Shown here piece by piece: positions 37,126-46,278 of a DNA stretch of 51,194 nt (its first letter is position 1; each line of letters starts with the position of its first letter). Position numbers and translations under genes: made by a program. Origin of the DNA: Thiotrichaceae bacterium. GTDB taxonomy: Bacteria; Pseudomonadota; Gammaproteobacteria; Beggiatoales; Beggiatoaceae. Where the stretch lies: assembly GCA_026991885.1 (NCBI GenBank), contig JALXAQ010000169.1, positions 1 to 51,194 on the forward strand, in the 5' to 3' direction. Under the pieces are notes generated by a model that worked only from the letters and a program-made list of their open reading frames with translations, was not told the DNA's origin and made no database searches.

Positions 37126-37290
37126 ATACTTGTCCGTCAATAAAAAATCAAAACCAGACCTGGCAGGTTGAAAAGAAAACCTGCCAGGTCAAAGTCACAA
37201 CACTGCTACGGCTTTTGATTTTGACCTGGCAGGTTTGGCTTTAACCTGCCAGGTCTGGTTTTGACTTTTTATTCACGGACAAGTCTATTA
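37126..37290. repeat. Repeat family C, full copy (about 165 bp)
   Basis: The ends are ACTTGTCCGTCAATAAAAA and its near complement TTTTTATTCACGGACAAGT. Inside are several AACCTGCCAGGTCTGGTTTT/AAAACCAGACCTGGCAGGTT arms. It lies 20 bases upstream of the DUF262 start codon. Like the copies at 5291 and 35856 it has no coding content. Confidence 0.85.
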
Positions 37291-37341
37291 TACGGAACGT
37301 ACTTGAAATCGGTGAAATAATTTTGAGCTTTTAGGTTCAAA

Positions 37342-39234
37342 TCACCTCTCTAAATAAGTATAGCCTATCAATCCCGCCTCTAATTCGCGGAGATACAATT
37401 GTCGCTGCTCGGCTGTTAAAGGGGCGGCTTGTAAGCGTTTACGATATGTATTCCGCAAAAATCCTGTCTCAAAATTGACGTAGTTTAGCATGGTTTCCAC
37501 CGTGTCGCCTTCAAGGGGAGCCACTAATTCATAATCGCCATCCGGCTTGATATGGACATTGACAGAGTATGTGTCCCCAAATAAGTTGTGCATATCGCCT
37601 AAAATTTCCTGATAAGCACCCACTAAAAATATGCCTAGTAGGTAAGGCGCATCGGGGATCGGTAGATGTACGGGTAAACTGGTATCTACTCCGTCACTGT
37701 TGACATAATATTGAAATTGACCATCAGAATCGCAGGTTAAATCTTGCAAAGTGGCGCGACGATCTGGACATTCATTGAGGCGGTGCAGGGGGAGAATTGG
37801 AAATAATTGGTCAATTGCCCAGGCATCGGGCACGGATTGAAAGAGGGAAAAATTACAAAAATATTTGTCCACCAATTTTTCATTGAGTTCATCAAGCACT
37901 TCACGGTAGGCACGAGAATGAGGGAGCGTTTGTTGTAATAATGAGCGGAGTTGCTGGCAGGTGGTATAATATAACTGTTCGACGCGGGCGCGTTGTGTGA
38001 GGTTGAGTACGCCATGGGTAAACATTGTATGGGCTTCAGTGAGCCAGTACACCGCATCATGATAGGCTTCTAGGGCGCAACGTTGCGTGAGATGGGTTAA
38101 GTTATACCATAAATCTTGAATAATGGCGGGTTCATCGGCGCTGGCAGGCTTGGGTTGCACAATACCGGGTGCAGATTCAATCTCAATCAGGTTGGTAATC
38201 AACACAGCATGATGAGCCGTCATTGCCCGTCCCGATTCTGTGATGATATTGGGTTGTGGCAAATCTAGGCTGTTACAAATTTCTCCAAATTCATGTACAA
38301 CATTATTGGCATATTCTTGGACAGTGTAATTGCTTGAGCAAGTATTCCGCGAGCGTGTACCCTCATAGTCAATCCCTAAACCGCCACCTACATCAATATT
38401 CTGAATCGGTGCGCCCATGGCGCGTAATTCGGCATAATAACGAGCCGCTTCGCGTAGTGCGCCTTGAATGTCGCGGATATTGGAAATTTGTGAGCCAATA
38501 TGAAAGTGCATTAATTGTAGAGAGTCTAATAACTCGGCATCCTTGAGCTGGGTAATGATTTCTAGTACTTGTGCTGCTGAGAGCCCAAATTTTCCTTTTT
38601 CGCCCCCCGTATTTTGCCATTTTCCCTTGCCGATGGCGGCTAAGCGCACTCGCATTCCTAAGCGGGGAGTCAGATTCAGGCTGCGCGATTCTTCAATAAT
38701 CAGGTTTAATTCGGAAACTTTTTCAATCACTAAATAGGGGCATAAGCCGATTTGTTGACCGATGAGGGCTAAGCGTATGTATTCACGATCTTTATAGCCG
38801 TTACAAATGATGAGACCGCCGTCAGAGGGGGCGAGTGCTAATACGGCCATCATCTCTGATTTGCTGCCCGCCTCTAAGCCAACCCGCCCTCCGCTCATAA
38901 TTTCTTTAACAACATGATGTTGCTGATTAACTTTGATGGGATAAACGGGCGTATAGTTGGCGTGGTAATCTTCTTGCTGCATGGCGGTCGCAAAGGCGTT
39001 GCTTATGTGCTCGACGCGATGATGTAGAATGTTGGGAAAGCGTACTAAGACGGGCAGAGATAAGCCATGGGTGGCAAAACTTTGGGCTAATTCGTGGAGA
39101 TTGATAGTACCGGCTTGTCCGGGTATGGGAGAGACTGTTACTTCGCCATTTGGGTTAATATCAAAATAACCATCGCTCCAATGTTCAAGATTATAAAGTG
39201 TTCGTGATTGGGCAATATCCCATTGTGTTGACAT
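37342..39234 (-). CDS. speA: Biosynthetic arginine decarboxylase
   Basis: 630 residues, slightly shorter than the enterobacterial enzyme (about 658). PLP-binding motif YPIKVNQQHHVVKEIM with the Schiff-base lysine, GLEAGSKSEMMAVLAL, QLMHFHIGSQ, NIDVGGGLGIDYEGT and the C-terminal FLVGAYQEILGDMHNLFGD all fit. It converts arginine to agmatine for putrescine synthesis. speB is not in the window. It starts 1 base after the pncC stop codon, so the two are cotranscribed. Confidence 0.97.
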   Translation of the reverse strand: MSTQWDIAQSRTLYNLEHWSDGYFDINPNGEVTVSPIPGQAGTINLHELAQSFATHGLSLPVLVRFPNILHHRVEHISNAFATAMQQEDYHANYTPVYPIKVNQQHHVVKEIMSGGRVGLEAGSKSEMMAVLALAPSDGGLIICNGYKDREYIRLALIGQQIGLCPYLVIEKVSELNLIIEESRSLNLTPRLGMRVRLAAIGKGKWQNTGGEKGKFGLSAAQVLEIITQLKDAELLDSLQLMHFHIGSQISNIRDIQGALREAARYYAELRAMGAPIQNIDVGGGLGIDYEGTRSRNTCSSNYTVQEYANNVVHEFGEICNSLDLPQPNIITESGRAMTAHHAVLITNLIEIESAPGIVQPKPASADEPAIIQDLWYNLTHLTQRCALEAYHDAVYWLTEAHTMFTHGVLNLTQRARVEQLYYTTCQQLRSLLQQTLPHSRAYREVLDELNEKLVDKYFCNFSLFQSVPDAWAIDQLFPILPLHRLNECPDRRATLQDLTCDSDGQFQYYVNSDGVDTSLPVHLPIPDAPYLLGIFLVGAYQEILGDMHNLFGDTYSVNVHIKPDGDYELVAPLEGDTVETMLNYVNFETGFLRNTYRKRLQAAPLTAEQRQLYLRELEAGLIGYTYLER

Positions 39235-39235
39235 A

Positions 39236-39721
39236 TTATTCTAGTCCATGCAATAAACTTTGCAAAGCTGTTATCACTGCTTGCTCCCGAATGCGGCGAC
39301 GATCTCCGCTAAAATGATGACATTGTGCATAAATATTATTTGGAAAAGCGTAGGCGAGCCAGACAGTGCCAACAGGTTTATCGGCAGTCCCGCCGCTAGG
39401 TCCTGCAATGCCACTGATTGCTACGCCGACTTGGGCTTGACTGTGTGCTAAGGCACCGTTGACCATTTCTAAGACGGTTTGCTCACTCACTGCCCCATAT
39501 TTTGCCAAAGTTTGGGGGCGCACGTCTAATATTTCTTGTTTAGCGGCGTTAGAATAAGTGACAAATCCTCGGTCAAACCAAGCTGAACTGCCGGCAATGG
39601 CTGTCACCGCTTCGGATATCCAGCCGCCTGTACAGGATTCTGCTGTGACTAAGTAGCAAGCGTGCTTACTTAAACAGGCACCGAGTTCAGTGGTCAGTTT
39701 TTCTAATTCTATAATATTCAT
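39236..39721 (-). CDS. pncC: Nicotinamide-nucleotide amidase (CinA C-terminal domain)
   Basis: 161 residues, matching single-domain PncC. Signature ESCTGGWISEAVTAIAGSSAWFDRGFVTYSN, then GVAISGIAGPSGGTADKPVGTVW. It deamidates nicotinamide mononucleotide to nicotinic acid mononucleotide, recycling pyridine nucleotides. The common recA neighbour is absent; here it precedes speA. Confidence 0.95.
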   Translation of the reverse strand: MNIIELEKLTTELGACLSKHACYLVTAESCTGGWISEAVTAIAGSSAWFDRGFVTYSNAAKQEILDVRPQTLAKYGAVSEQTVLEMVNGALAHSQAQVGVAISGIAGPSGGTADKPVGTVWLAYAFPNNIYAQCHHFSGDRRRIREQAVITALQSLLHGLE

Positions 39722-39755
39722 GGCAAATAGTGGAATATGAAAAATAGATTTTACT

Positions 39756-40994
39756 CTAGGATTTAGGTTCCATCCATTCCTTTATCAGAGTCATTCTATT
39801 ATTTTGCGTTGCTAAAGCGTGTATTTCTTTATCACCGCGTAACATGCGCCAAACCTTGGCAGGATAGCGAACTAAAAGATATCCTAAGCGCACCAGATAG
39901 TAATAATATACACGTAATGAATTGGCAGGGATATGATATATATTAGCGATCTCATCAGGCGGTGGAAAAGTATGTTTCAAAAAAATCGACAGTTTCTCTC
40001 GAAACGGCTTTATCCATAACGCAGCCAAATTATGAGACAGTAAGGCATGATTAATATCGACAGTCAGCATTTCTTTGGCATTGGCAAGCACTTCCAAATT
40101 AAAATCATCTGGTTGAAATCGAGCCAATACATTTTCCGGCACCTCAGCTGCCAACCAATCCTTAGCTAAATATAGCGCGAGATAAAGGGGTTTGACGGCT
40201 TTCCATTGAGTGGCGCGATCAAATAATAATTCCCAATCGATTTGATTTTGGTAACAATGGATGGTGTTATTAATATCACTTAAAAATCGTATGCCAAAAA
40301 GCATGTTCATATAAGCCGTATGAAAACACAAATGGAATAACAAATCTTCAGGAGACAGACTTAATACTTGGATGTCACCTACTGTAAATGGTCTGGCTTG
40401 TTCCCATAACATATCAACTGTGATATTGAAAGGCAAGACGGGCGGTGATAATGTCCAATGAATCTCTATGGAAATCGCGCCTTTTTTTTCAAAAATGATT
40501 AAATGATGAGACTTGACACATTGTGCTTCGATACTGGGACGTTCTGTTGGACCATAACCCATCAAAAAAAGTATTTTCTCAGCTTGAGCCAAATCGGCTT
40601 TTTTCAGCAGTAAATCGATATCACCAATGATTCTGAGTGTGTCGAATTCATAAACGGTTTTTGCCAGATACGCGCCCTTTAGCACAATAACATCCATACC
40701 AGCACGCTTTAACTGCTTTAAGACTTCAGACAATTCCCGATAATATCGTTCATTTTTGAACATATTAGAGTGATAGGCTTTGCGTAAAGCTATCAGTACA
40801 GCCTCTGGCATTTGAGTGCCTGCATTGCTCAAGCGGTGGTAAAGCAAAGGTGCTACACCTTGTTGAGTCGCCAAGTCCAACAACGCTTCCCATTCAGCGT
40901 CGGAGAGTTTACCTCTCTTCGTGGCTTTGTCCGCTCGCGTACTGACATAAGCCAACAAATATTCTATCAGTTTTTTTTTTGATGTCATAAGCAT
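39756..40994 (-). CDS. Nucleotidyltransferase-fold protein (NTP_transf_5 type)
   Basis: 412 residues (two ATGs two codons apart). The nucleotidyltransferase core lies at about 100-160: MDVIVLKGAYLAKTVYEFDTLRIIGDIDLLLKKADLAQAEKIL, with the metal-binding DID pair. The rest is helical. Proteins of this type often accompany polysaccharide or modified-lipid clusters, but no such genes are here. A family F palindrome separates it from glmM. Substrate unknown. Confidence 0.75.
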   Translation of the reverse strand: MLMTSKKKLIEYLLAYVSTRADKATKRGKLSDAEWEALLDLATQQGVAPLLYHRLSNAGTQMPEAVLIALRKAYHSNMFKNERYYRELSEVLKQLKRAGMDVIVLKGAYLAKTVYEFDTLRIIGDIDLLLKKADLAQAEKILFLMGYGPTERPSIEAQCVKSHHLIIFEKKGAISIEIHWTLSPPVLPFNITVDMLWEQARPFTVGDIQVLSLSPEDLLFHLCFHTAYMNMLFGIRFLSDINNTIHCYQNQIDWELLFDRATQWKAVKPLYLALYLAKDWLAAEVPENVLARFQPDDFNLEVLANAKEMLTVDINHALLSHNLAALWIKPFREKLSIFLKHTFPPPDEIANIYHIPANSLRVYYYYLVRLGYLLVRYPAKVWRMLRGDKEIHALATQNNRMTLIKEWMEPKS

Positions 40995-41005
40995 TTATAA
41001 CAGGA

Positions 41006-41026
41006 GTGCAAGGCGTACCTTGCACC
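41006..41026. repeat. Palindromic repeat, family F
   Basis: GTGCAAGGCGTACCTTGCACC, a relative of the repeat at 10779, in the gap just upstream of the nucleotidyltransferase gene's start and 6 bases below the glmM stop codon. Confidence 0.75.
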
Positions 41027-41031
41027 AAACA

Positions 41032-42387
41032 TCAGGCTTGAGCGTTGACTTCAGCTTTCACGACTTCCGCTAACTCATGAGCAACGGTTTCGACTTGTTG
41101 CAAATCAACACCTTCAACCATCACTCGAATTAGTGGCTCCGTGCCACTGGGACGCAGTAACACCCGCCCTTGACTATTCAATTGTTGTTCTGCTTCACGC
41201 ACTGCATTTTGCACTGAAGTTTGAGAGAGTATATCTAAACCGGGCGTAATCTGCACGTTAATCATGCGTTGGGGGCATTTTTGCATACCCGTTTTTAAGA
41301 CGTGTAAAGGTAAACCGGTTTGGAGACTCGTTGTTAAGACTTGTAAAGCGGTGATAATGCCATCCCCCGTCGTGGTGCGATCCAGACAAATAATATGCCC
41401 TGACGATTCTCCGCCTAAATTGCCACCGTTTTTTTGTAGCATTTCTAAAACATAGCGGTCTCCCACATTGGCTCTTGAAAATGAAATGCCTTGTTTTTCA
41501 AGTGCTTGTTCGAGACCTAAATTGCTCATCACGGTGCCAACCACGGCATTCCGTAAATTGCCCGTTTTATGACGGGCTTGGGCTAGTATGAATAATAGTT
41601 CATCACCATCAAGGATTTCGCCCTTGGCATCAACCATGAGTACGCGATCACCATCGCCATCTAAAGCAATGCCTAAATCGGCATTTTGATATAAAACAGC
41701 GGTTTGCAATGCTTGAGGTTGGGTGGCGCCATAACCGGCATTGATGTTTAATCCATTAGGTTGTGCGCCAATAGTTTCAACGCTTGCCCCCAATTCTTCA
41801 AAGACACTGGGCGCAACATGGTAAGTCGCACCGTGAGCGCAATCGACTACTATTTTTAAGCCTTTGAAGCTCTGATCAAAGGGAATTGTCCTTTTGCAAA
41901 ATTCGATATAGCGGCCTGCGGCATCTTCAATACGAACCGCTTTGCCTAATTTTTCAGGGGCGACCGTTTGCATTGCTTCTTCCATTTTTGCTTCAATAGC
42001 CAGTTCAACATCATCGGGCAATTTAGTCCCCTTGCTGGAGAAAAATTTTATGCCATTATCCTGAAATGGATTGTGCGAGGCACTGATAACAATACCAGCG
42101 ACGGCATGAAAAGTCCGTGTTAAGTAAGCAATCGCCGGCGTTGGCATGGGACCAAGTAAACCAATATCCATACCTGCCGCCGATAAACCGGCTTGTAGGG
42201 CGGATTCAAACATGTAGCCGGAAATACGGGTATCTTTACCTATCAGGATTTTATTTTTGTTAGAACCATTTTTCAAAACTTGGCCGGCTGCCCAGCCTAA
42301 TTTTAGAACAAAGTCAGGGGTAATCGGTGGCGTTCCGACAGTGCCCCGTATGCCATCTGTGCCAAAATATTTACGTTTTTGTTCCAT
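41032..42387 (-). CDS. glmM: Phosphoglucosamine mutase
   Basis: 451 residues. It begins [27 protein letters not shown]; the phospho-serine loop is [20 protein letters not shown] and the metal-binding loop is [15 protein letters not shown]. The sugar loop GGESSGHI and the C-terminal [19 protein letters not shown] are present. It converts glucosamine-6-phosphate to glucosamine-1-phosphate for cell-wall precursors. It follows folP by 24 bases, the standard arrangement. Confidence 0.98.
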   Translation of the reverse strand: MEQKRKYFGTDGIRGTVGTPPITPDFVLKLGWAAGQVLKNGSNKNKILIGKDTRISGYMFESALQAGLSAAGMDIGLLGPMPTPAIAYLTRTFHAVAGIVISASHNPFQDNGIKFFSSKGTKLPDDVELAIEAKMEEAMQTVAPEKLGKAVRIEDAAGRYIEFCKRTIPFDQSFKGLKIVVDCAHGATYHVAPSVFEELGASVETIGAQPNGLNINAGYGATQPQALQTAVLYQNADLGIALDGDGDRVLMVDAKGEILDGDELLFILAQARHKTGNLRNAVVGTVMSNLGLEQALEKQGISFSRANVGDRYVLEMLQKNGGNLGGESSGHIICLDRTTTGDGIITALQVLTTSLQTGLPLHVLKTGMQKCPQRMINVQITPGLDILSQTSVQNAVREAEQQLNSQGRVLLRPSGTEPLIRVMVEGVDLQQVETVAHELAEVVKAEVNAQA

Positions 42388-42411
42388 AATGAAATACCGT
42401 TTTAAACCTCG

Positions 42412-43218
42412 TTACTGTTGCAAAACCGCGTGGGTCATTTTCAGCGCATCAACGGTTGCCCCGACATCGTGGGTGCGAATCACTCTAGCACCTTTGCTAA
42501 CCGCTAAAACGGCTAAGGCTAATCCGCCATATAAACGCTCTGTCACGCTTTTGTTTAATAGATGACCTATTAATGACTTACGAGATACTCCCACTAAGAC
42601 GGGATAATCCAGTTCAGTCAATACCTCTAGTCGTTGCATTAATAGCAAATTATGTGCCACAGTTTTACCAAAGCCAAAACCGGGATCTATCAAAAGACGA
42701 TTTGAGGCAATACCCGCCTCTAAACAGGCTTGTACTCGCTCTAGCAAAAACGTTTTGATGTCATTAACAACATTATCATAATGGGGATTATTTTGCATGG
42801 TGCGCGGTTCACCTTGCATGTGCATCAGGCAGACTTGCACCGTTTCTGAGGCAGCGACGGCAGCTAAGCTGCCTTCAGTACGTAAAGCCATGACATCATT
42901 AATTATATCTGCGCCAACGGCAATGGCTTCAGACATGACTTGGGCTTTGCTGGTATCAACTGATATTGAAATGGGAAATTCGGCGCGGATTTTTTCGACG
43001 ACGGGGATGACTCGATCAAGTTCTTGTTGTACTGAGACAGCTTGTGCGCCGGGGCGGGTAGATTCTCCACCGATGTCGATAATCTCTGCCCCTTCTTCAA
43101 GCATTTTGCGTGCTTGTTTCAAGGCAGAGTCCATATAAAAAAAATGACCCCCGTCCGAAAAGGAATCGGGGGTCACATTGAGAATTCCCATGACTTGGGG
43201 AACATTGAGTGCTGGCAT
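42412..43218 (-). CDS. folP: Dihydropteroate synthase
   Basis: 268 residues. VMGILNVTPDSFSDGGHFF, EIIDIGGESTRPGA, DTSKAQVMSEAIAVGADIINDV and PGFGFGKT are the pterin- and pABA-binding elements. It makes dihydropteroate, the sulfonamide target. It is 6 bases downstream of a 96-aa gene. Confidence 0.98.
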   Translation of the reverse strand: MPALNVPQVMGILNVTPDSFSDGGHFFYMDSALKQARKMLEEGAEIIDIGGESTRPGAQAVSVQQELDRVIPVVEKIRAEFPISISVDTSKAQVMSEAIAVGADIINDVMALRTEGSLAAVAASETVQVCLMHMQGEPRTMQNNPHYDNVVNDIKTFLLERVQACLEAGIASNRLLIDPGFGFGKTVAHNLLLMQRLEVLTELDYPVLVGVSRKSLIGHLLNKSVTERLYGGLALAVLAVSKGARVIRTHDVGATVDALKMTHAVLQQ

Positions 43219-43224
43219 GGTCGT

Positions 43225-43515
43225 TTATTTTTTGCGCCACAACGTCGTTGTTGAAGCAATACCAAAAATATCCCTGCTTGGGTAGTCGGTTTTCTGTAAA
43301 CTGATCAGTTTACCGTCCAATTTTCGCAGTCGTTTAACGATATCATAATGCAAATCTTTAAAAGGGCTACTGTAACTTGCCAAAGCGGCAACATATTCAT
43401 TTTGGTGAGCGTGGGCAAGTTTCAAAAAAAACTCATGTGACGTAAACTGCCGATCCATCTTTTGGATGGTTTCCTCAAAAAATGTTTCCAGCACTTCAGA
43501 CGTTTGGTTTGCCAT
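43225..43515 (-). CDS. Small hypothetical protein inserted in the ftsH-folP operon
   Basis: 96 residues after an AGGAG site; soluble, helix-rich, charged (VLETFFEETIQKMDRQFTSHEFFLKLAHAHQNEYVAAL...DIFGIASTTTLWRKK). No family recognised. It is in line with folP (6-base gap), so it is expressed with this operon; ftsH is normally followed directly by folP. Confidence 0.6.
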   Translation of the reverse strand: MANQTSEVLETFFEETIQKMDRQFTSHEFFLKLAHAHQNEYVAALASYSSPFKDLHYDIVKRLRKLDGKLISLQKTDYPSRDIFGIASTTTLWRKK

Positions 43516-43548
43516 TTTTAATTTTTCTCCTGTTTATAAAACTTTCAA

Positions 43549-43581
43549 AGAAATCCTATTTCTTAAAGAAATAGGATTTCT
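43549..43581. repeat. Perfect palindrome (16-bp arms, 1-base centre)
   Basis: AGAAATCCTATTTCTT and its complement, between ftsH and the 96-aa gene. It would form a strong hairpin in the operon mRNA. Confidence 0.85.
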
Positions 43582-43584
43582 ATA

Positions 43585-43668
43585 ACTCTTAGTTCAAAAG
43601 CACTTGGAGTCCAAAGCTTTAGCTTTGGACTCCAACATCTCAAGTCAAAAAAACGTAGAACTAAGAGT
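43585..43668. repeat. MITE-like element, family E (intact ends)
   Basis: Terminal inverted repeats ACTCTTAGTTC and GAACTAAGAGT enclose a family B palindrome (GGAGTCCAAAGCTTTAGCTT...) and CAAAAAAACGT. Second copy at 10238-10342. Confidence 0.9.
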
Positions 43669-43676
43669 ATAAATGT

Positions 43677-45593
43677 TTACTGTAAACTAGCTTGCCCATT
43701 AATCGCATCATCCAACTGATCTTCGAGACTCTGTTCTTCCGTATTGGGTTTCTTTGGAGGCTTGCCATTCTCGTCCCAGTCTTTTGGTGGCTTGGGTATC
43801 TTTCCAGCCATGATGTCGTCAATTTGTTCACTTTCTATGGTTTCATACTTGAGCAAGGATTCTGCCATTAAATGCAGAATCTCAAGATTCTCTTTGAGCA
43901 AGTTTTCTGCACGGCTGTAATTGCGATCAATGAATAAGCGTATTTCTTCATCAATCACATGCGCTGTCTCATCAGAGACCACTTTATGTTGAGTAACGGA
44001 ATGGCCTAAAAACACTTCGCTGTCATCTTCACCATAAGTGAGCGGCCCTAAACGCTCTGATAAGCCCCATTTTGTGACCATATTGCGGGCAATTTCTGTG
44101 GCCCGTTGAATGTCATTACTAGCTCCCGTTGTGACGGAATCGCCCCCAAAAATCAGTTCCTCAGCAATGCGCCCACCAAACATGCTGGAAATTTGGCTTT
44201 CTAAGTACACTTTGCTATAACTGAGGCGATCCGTTTCGGGTAAAAACATTGTCACGCCTAAAGCACGTCCTCTTGGAATAATGGTGACTTTGTACACAGG
44301 ATCATGTTTAGGCACTAAACGCCCAACAATGGCGTGTCCGGCTTCGTGATAAGCCGTGAGTTTTTTCTCTTCCTCACTCATCACCAGGGACTTGCGCTCT
44401 GCGCCCATCATAATTTTGTCCTTGGCTTTTTCAAATTCTTCCATTTCTACCAATCGCTTGTTGAAACGGGCAGCAAATAAGGCGGCTTCGTTGACAAGGT
44501 TAGCCAAATCTGCCCCAGAAAAGCCGGGCGTACCGCGTGCAATCAAGCTTGGTTTGACATTATCAGCAATCGGCACTTTTCGCATGTGGACTTTGAGAAT
44601 TTGCTCACGCCCACGAATATCAGGCAAGGGCACCACCACTTGACGGTCAAAACGACCCGGACGCAATAAGGCAGGATCTAAGACATCGGGGCGGTTAGTA
44701 GCAGCAATCACAATCACGCCTTCGCTGCCCTCAAAGCCATCCATTTCTACCAACAATTGGTTGAGAGTTTGTTCTCTTTCATCATGCCCACCGCCTAAGC
44801 CAGCACCACGATGGCGACCAACGGCATCAATTTCGTCAATGAAAATAATGCACGGCGCGTGCTTCTTGGCTTGGTCAAACATATCGCGCACCCTTGATGC
44901 ACCGACACCAACAAACATTTCGACGAAATCAGAGCCAGAAATGGCGAAAAAGGGTACTTTCGCTTCACCGGCGATGGCTTTTGCCAGCAAAGTTTTACCG
45001 GTGCCGGGTGAGCCTACCATCAATACGCCGCGTGGAATTTTACCGCCTAAATTTTGGAATTTACCGGGATCGCGTAAAAAGTCAACTAATTCATTGACTT
45101 CTTCCTTGGCTTCATCAACACCAGCCACATCGTTAAAAGTGATTTTGATCTGATCTTCTTCAACCATGCGGGCACGACTTCTACCGAATGATAAGGCACC
45201 ACCGCGCCCTCCGCCTTGCATTTGGCGCATAAAGAAAATCAGTATCCCAAACAATAGCAGCATAGGAAACCAGGAAATGAATATCTGCATGAGCAGTGAT
45301 TGCTGTTCTGGTGGACGTGAGATAATTGTCACGTTATGCTTCAATAAGTCACCAATCAAGCCGCTATCTCCGGGATTATAGGTGACGAAATGTTCACCAT
45401 TTTGTGTGGTGTACTTAATGGTGCGTCCTTCAATAGCCACCTCTCGGACAAAGCCTTCTTGAACCTCGGTAATAAATTTTGAGTATTCTATTGATTTGGG
45501 CGCTGGAACTCGGGGACCAAAATTATTGAATACCATCATTAAAACAATGGCGATTATAATCCATAATAAAAGATTTTTTGCCATGTCATTCAT
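43677..45593 (-). CDS. ftsH: ATP-dependent zinc metalloprotease FtsH
   Basis: 638 residues. Two membrane segments (about 7-25 and 101-121) flank a periplasmic part; the AAA domain has Walker A GSPGTGKT (Ser replacing the usual Pro), [15 protein letters not shown] and the second-region-of-homology [11 protein letters not shown]; the zinc site is [10 protein letters not shown]. It degrades membrane and regulatory proteins. Its C-terminus is acidic and low-complexity. It is 28 bases after rlmE, as in many gammaproteobacteria. Confidence 0.98.
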   Translation of the reverse strand: MNDMAKNLLLWIIIAIVLMMVFNNFGPRVPAPKSIEYSKFITEVQEGFVREVAIEGRTIKYTTQNGEHFVTYNPGDSGLIGDLLKHNVTIISRPPEQQSLLMQIFISWFPMLLLFGILIFFMRQMQGGGRGGALSFGRSRARMVEEDQIKITFNDVAGVDEAKEEVNELVDFLRDPGKFQNLGGKIPRGVLMVGSPGTGKTLLAKAIAGEAKVPFFAISGSDFVEMFVGVGASRVRDMFDQAKKHAPCIIFIDEIDAVGRHRGAGLGGGHDEREQTLNQLLVEMDGFEGSEGVIVIAATNRPDVLDPALLRPGRFDRQVVVPLPDIRGREQILKVHMRKVPIADNVKPSLIARGTPGFSGADLANLVNEAALFAARFNKRLVEMEEFEKAKDKIMMGAERKSLVMSEEEKKLTAYHEAGHAIVGRLVPKHDPVYKVTIIPRGRALGVTMFLPETDRLSYSKVYLESQISSMFGGRIAEELIFGGDSVTTGASNDIQRATEIARNMVTKWGLSERLGPLTYGEDDSEVFLGHSVTQHKVVSDETAHVIDEEIRLFIDRNYSRAENLLKENLEILHLMAESLLKYETIESEQIDDIMAGKIPKPPKDWDENGKPPKKPNTEEQSLEDQLDDAINGQASLQ

Positions 45594-45621
45594 GGATGTG
45601 TGCCTCTTTATTAATAATTAA

Positions 45622-46245
45622 TTAAAACGGGGGGGGTTTTTTTGCCAGCACATAGACTTCAGATGATCGTGAACGCGACGCATCAGGTTTGCGGATCCTG
45701 ACTTGCTTAAAATTAGCTCTTAACTCTTTAATATAAGCATCAAAACCTTCCCCTTGAAATATTTTTGTTAAAAAATAGCCTTGAGCAGCCAGCACCTCAA
45801 GTGCCAAATCTCTGGCTAATTCAGCCAATAAGATTGCACGGGGTTGATCAATGGCTTTTACTCCGCTGATATTGGGTGCCATGTCAGACATTACAAGATC
45901 GGCTTTGTGCTCACCTAATTGATTGTGCAATTCATCGAGCACCATTTGCTCTCGAAAATCGCCCTGAATAAAGGTCACACCGGGCAAAGGTTCTATAGGC
46001 AAAATGTCCAGGGCAAACAATCGAACTTGGTAATGCTGTGTAACCCATTGTGACCAACCACCGGGGGCGGCACCTAAATCAATAACCGTCATGTTGGGAC
46101 GAAATAAGTGATCACGGCTATCAATTTGTGCGAGTTTATAAACCGCCCGTGAACGATAACCGGCAAGATTGGCTTGTTTGACATAGACATCTGAGGCGTG
46201 TTCTCTGAGCCAGCGTTGACTGTTTTTACTATGCTTTTTGTTCAT
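45622..46245 (-). CDS. rlmE: 23S rRNA (uridine2552-2'-O) methyltransferase
   Basis: 207 residues. SRAVYKLAQIDSRDHLFRP, VIDLGAAPGGWSQWV (SAM motif), VMSDMAPNISG and a late conserved KIFQGEG match RlmE/FtsJ. It methylates the peptidyl-transferase region of 23S rRNA in the assembled subunit. First gene of the rlmE-ftsH-folP-glmM run. Confidence 0.97.
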   Translation of the reverse strand: MNKKHSKNSQRWLREHASDVYVKQANLAGYRSRAVYKLAQIDSRDHLFRPNMTVIDLGAAPGGWSQWVTQHYQVRLFALDILPIEPLPGVTFIQGDFREQMVLDELHNQLGEHKADLVMSDMAPNISGVKAIDQPRAILLAELARDLALEVLAAQGYFLTKIFQGEGFDAYIKELRANFKQVRIRKPDASRSRSSEVYVLAKKPPPF

Positions 46246-46252
46246 AAAATAA

Positions 46253-46274
46253 GTCCAAGATAAATCTTGGATTC
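46253..46274. repeat. Palindromic repeat, family B
   Basis: GTCCAAGATAAATCTTGGAT in the 33-base gap between the kinase gene and rlmE. Confidence 0.8.
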
Positions 46275-46278
46275 CTCA

